25,606 bases of DNA from a virus: positions 1 through 25,606 of IMG/VR virus record IMGVR_UViG_3300036767_000497, one strand, 5' to 3'. Numbering within the stretch: position 1 is the first letter of the stretch; every line of letters begins with the position of its first letter. Shown in pieces: positions 23,563 to 25,606 of this stretch. Below the pieces are notes generated by a model. The model searched no databases and was not told the DNA's origin. It saw nothing but the letters and a program-made list of their open reading frames with translations. The translations under genes were made by a program, and so were the position numbers.

Positions 23563-23976
23563 TTATCCTTGTACTTGTCGCCGGCTTTCGTTTAGTTCTT
23601 TTGGTTTCCCTTGTCCGTCTTCTATGTCGTCGAAAAAGTGGTGGTGTTCGTATACTTGCTTCCAATTTATAAGACCATCGAATAGGCTTTTTATCGAATA
23701 TCTTTTAGTAGGCTTGGGCCGGTCAAAAGCCGAAAACCAAACCGCGTTACGTAGGTCGGTTCTAATTTCCCTTAATTTATTCTTTGTTTCGTCCGATAAG
23801 CCCCCCGTACTTACTTCCAAGTGTTCTAATTTTCTTTCGGCTATTACTACGGATTTAGCTATAACACGGTAATACCTTTCGAAGAAAGCCCAACAGTTCT
23901 TTTTAGAAGCCCAACCGTCGGCCATATCTTCGTCCCATTTATCTTTAAGTCGGTCTATAAAGTGGTCGTATATCAT
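23563..23976 (-). CDS. Unknown protein in head module
   Basis: A 137-residue soluble protein of unrecognised family, rich in aromatic and charged residues and predicted mainly helical. It has a clear AAGGA ribosome site about eight bases before the ATG. The C-terminal third holds a His/Asp cluster (YEHHHFFDDIEDG). It has no membrane segment, so it is not an obvious holin partner for the adjacent peptidase. It sits between the peptidase and the minor-head genes and is probably co-transcribed with them. Confidence 0.65.
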   Translation of the reverse strand: MIYDHFIDRLKDKWDEDMADGWASKKNCWAFFERYYRVIAKSVVIAERKLEHLEVSTGGLSDETKNKLREIRTDLRNAVWFSAFDRPKPTKRYSIKSLFDGLINWKQVYEHHHFFDDIEDGQGKPKELNESRRQVQG

Positions 23977-23977
23977 A

Positions 23978-24421
23978 TTATTTCCTTACTTTTTTATCTA
24001 GTTCGAAGTGTACAAGGTCCCGAAACTTGTTCTTTTTGGTTTGGGTGTATGTTCGTCTCCAGTCCCCCCCCCAACGTAAAGTATAAGTTAATACGCCTTC
24101 GTTTAAAAGTCGTTCCGCTACCCCCCGGACATACCCGGCGAAGTGGTAAAACTGGTTTATATCTTTCCAATCTATATTACCCCGGGCCTTACCTACATAG
24201 GGGGCCACATCTACGGCCATACTCGGAATTTTATTATGGTTACTATTCGGGTATTTAAGCTTGGAAAATCCATCGTTAAAGGCTTTATTTTGGGCCGTCT
24301 TACCCCGGTGGCCACATAATATCGTACAATCGTAGCGGACAACCACTTCGTTAAATAAAGTTTGTAATTCGTTGTCGCAAGTTTTTAACCGGCTCTTACT
24401 TCTTTTACTAAATCTCGGCAT
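23978..24421 (-). CDS. M15-family peptidase, endolysin-like (L-Ala-D-Glu type)
   Basis: A 147-residue protein that would cut the peptide of peptidoglycan. The zinc-ligand pattern of the M15 peptidases is present: H62 in SNHNKIPSMAVDVAPY, D71 nine residues later, and H138 in LVHFEL near the C-terminus. The RWGGDW motif at about residues 116-121 is also typical of phage L-alanyl-D-glutamate endopeptidases. There is no signal peptide or separate cell-wall-binding domain, so it looks like a single-domain enzyme of usual size. It starts just after the portal stop and two bases before the next gene. It could be the lysis endolysin or a virion-associated peptidase used at entry; the position inside the head module leaves both open. 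Confidence 0.88.
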   Translation of the reverse strand: MPRFSKRSKSRLKTCDNELQTLFNEVVVRYDCTILCGHRGKTAQNKAFNDGFSKLKYPNSNHNKIPSMAVDVAPYVGKARGNIDWKDINQFYHFAGYVRGVAERLLNEGVLTYTLRWGGDWRRTYTQTKKNKFRDLVHFELDKKVRK

Positions 24422-24424
24422 AAT

Positions 24425-25606
24425 TTAACCTATGTCCCCTTCTTGTTCTTCGTCTACCGGAATACCGACACCTATTCCCATTATTCCGTTAAAGACCGCC
24501 AAATTTAAGCGTATGTATTCCCCCGCTTCCTCTTCGTTAAATTCCGGGTTTTTCTTAAGTATATACCGGATAGGGCTACTTGTCCCGTCTTCCCATTTCG
24601 CCCGTTCTAATTCGTAGTCTTCTTTTTCGTCCGTAACTATTCGCGGTTCTTGGTAGTCTACGCTTACCCGTTCTAAAAAGCCGTCGCTAATTTGTCGCCC
24701 CGGTTCCCGGTGGTAGTTATTAACGTCTACCAATGTTTGCAATAAGTCGCGGTCCATTGGCCTTAATATGTTTATATCCTTGGCCCATTGGCGTAGTTGC
24801 GGTTCGTTCTTAAGCCTTAAGGCTATCCCGCTTAAATTTTGTTGTAATTCCGCCCTTAAAATGTTGTCTACATTATGTAGCTTACTAACGAAGTCCGTTA
24901 GTTTTTCTATTAGTTCTACTACATCTTTATTATAAAGGTTGGCCGAAAGGATTTCCCCTTCCGGTTTACTGTCGCCTATAGCGGATTCCATAAATAAAGG
25001 ATGCCGTAGACCGGTCTTTAGTTGGCCCCGTTCCCCTTCGGTCCCGGTAGGATTAAAGTTTAAGATAAGTAGCCTTATAGTTTCTTGGATAGTGTCGTCG
25101 TTACATACTGTTAATAAAACATTTATAGACCGTATTAGTTCTACGATAGCGTCCATACCATAACCCCAAAACTTGTTAGAGTGGTCCCGGTATCTATAAA
25201 CAACGAAGGGCCAATAGTCCGGGCCTAATAGGTCGGGGTTGTCCCCTATAGGGTGTTTAGCCCCTACTATGTCGTTTATTTTCGCGTCGTATTCCGGCTT
25301 CTTGGGGGTCCAGTAATGGAAACCCTTTTCCCGGTCCCATACTATCCAAATACTATTAGCCCCCCTTACCTCTTCCCAATATATAATTTTAGGCTCTGTA
25401 TGTACATCGGAATAGGTTAGTACTTCTGTATTACCGGCGTGGTAAGAGTTGTCTATGAAAACCCGGTCTAAATTAGAAGCGTATTTAACGTTTGCTATTA
25501 TTGTATTATGTAGCCTACACCGTAAGAAGCTTTCTTGGAAAATACTATGTATTCGGGTTTCTTCAATTAACGCGGTAAATAATTCTATGTCTTTATCGCC
25601 TACCCC
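24425..25606 (-). CDS. Phage portal protein (5' end outside window)
   Basis: The frame is open from the window edge to its stop, giving 393 residues of a larger protein. An internal ATG at 25156 is only a methionine within the gene; the reading continues upstream without a stop. The visible part contains the stretch NKFWGYGMDAIVELIRSIN, followed by a long helical region and an acidic tail ending in EEQEGDIG. A short beta-rich segment, then a W/G turn, then long helices is typical of the wing and stem of phage portal (head-tail connector) proteins, which form the dodecameric DNA channel at one capsid vertex. It is the first gene of the visible head module and lies upstream of the minor head gene, as expected for a portal. 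The assignment rests on fold pattern and synteny; the N-terminal part and any terminase gene lie outside the window. Confidence 0.75.
   Translation of the reverse strand, partial: GVGDKDIELFTALIEETRIHSIFQESFLRCRLHNTIIANVKYASNLDRVFIDNSYHAGNTEVLTYSDVHTEPKIIYWEEVRGANSIWIVWDREKGFHYWTPKKPEYDAKINDIVGAKHPIGDNPDLLGPDYWPFVVYRYRDHSNKFWGYGMDAIVELIRSINVLLTVCNDDTIQETIRLLILNFNPTGTEGERGQLKTGLRHPLFMESAIGDSKPEGEILSANLYNKDVVELIEKLTDFVSKLHNVDNILRAELQQNLSGIALRLKNEPQLRQWAKDINILRPMDRDLLQTLVDVNNYHREPGRQISDGFLERVSVDYQEPRIVTDEKEDYELERAKWEDGTSSPIRYILKKNPEFNEEEAGEYIRLNLAVFNGIMGIGVGIPVDEEQEGDIG

Noticed and set aside
23962-24258. Plus-strand frame of 98 codons opposite the M15 peptidase gene
   Set aside because: Antisense to a gene with clear catalytic residues; no recognisable protein pattern.
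1-25606. tRNA genes, CRISPR arrays, insertion sequences or integrase
   Set aside because: No cloverleaf-like sequences, regular spaced repeats, transposase motifs or integrase-like proteins were seen.

Overview
The window is a late-gene (virion morphogenesis) segment of a tailed double-stranded DNA bacteriophage or prophage. Every convincing gene lies on the minus strand, so transcription runs from position 25606 down to 1. The gene order (portal, MuF-type minor head protein, scaffold, major capsid protein, connector, tail terminator, tail tube, frameshifted tail chaperone, tape measure, tail hub, fibre) is that of a siphovirus. Most genes have Shine-Dalgarno sequences of the AAGGA type, and one encodes a peptidoglycan-type M15 peptidase, so the host is a bacterium. 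No tRNA, integrase, CRISPR array or host gene was seen, so host and lifestyle cannot be fixed.

Layout in transcription order. (1) 25606-20828, head start: a portal protein cut by the window edge, an M15 endolysin-like peptidase, three small proteins (one resembling virion-morphogenesis proteins), a MuF-like minor head protein fused to a HEFGH zinc metallopeptidase domain, and a small cysteine-containing companion. (2) 20746-16878, an accessory cassette of seven genes of mostly unknown function, bounded by candidate promoters and a strong terminator, with a shared RBS leader in front of three genes. (3) 16721-13106, scaffold, N4gp56-like major capsid protein, connector, tail terminator and tail tube, then three small proteins, two of them probably membrane-associated. 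(4) 13092-9221, a decoration/fibre block: Ig-like proteins, a trimeric-fibre-like protein and a collagen-like (Gly-X-Y) protein. (5) 9195-1712, tail assembly: G and GT chaperones joined by a likely -1 frameshift, tape measure protein, hub-like protein, a short structural protein and a repeat-bearing fibre protein. (6) 1593-1, two non-structural genes: one with an FGKYxGK motif, and a YkgJ-like cysteine-cluster protein cut by the window edge.

The genes are packed with many TAATG, ATGA or TAGTG stop/start overlaps, implying translational coupling. No intergenic stretch exceeds 300 bases. The two most unusual global signals are, first, an apparently complete absence of the tetranucleotides GATC, CATG, GCGC and CCTG/CAGG across the whole window, which suggests strong selection by restriction systems, and second, fibre genes that begin and end in the middle of an Ig-like domain, as if domains were completed between neighbouring subunits.
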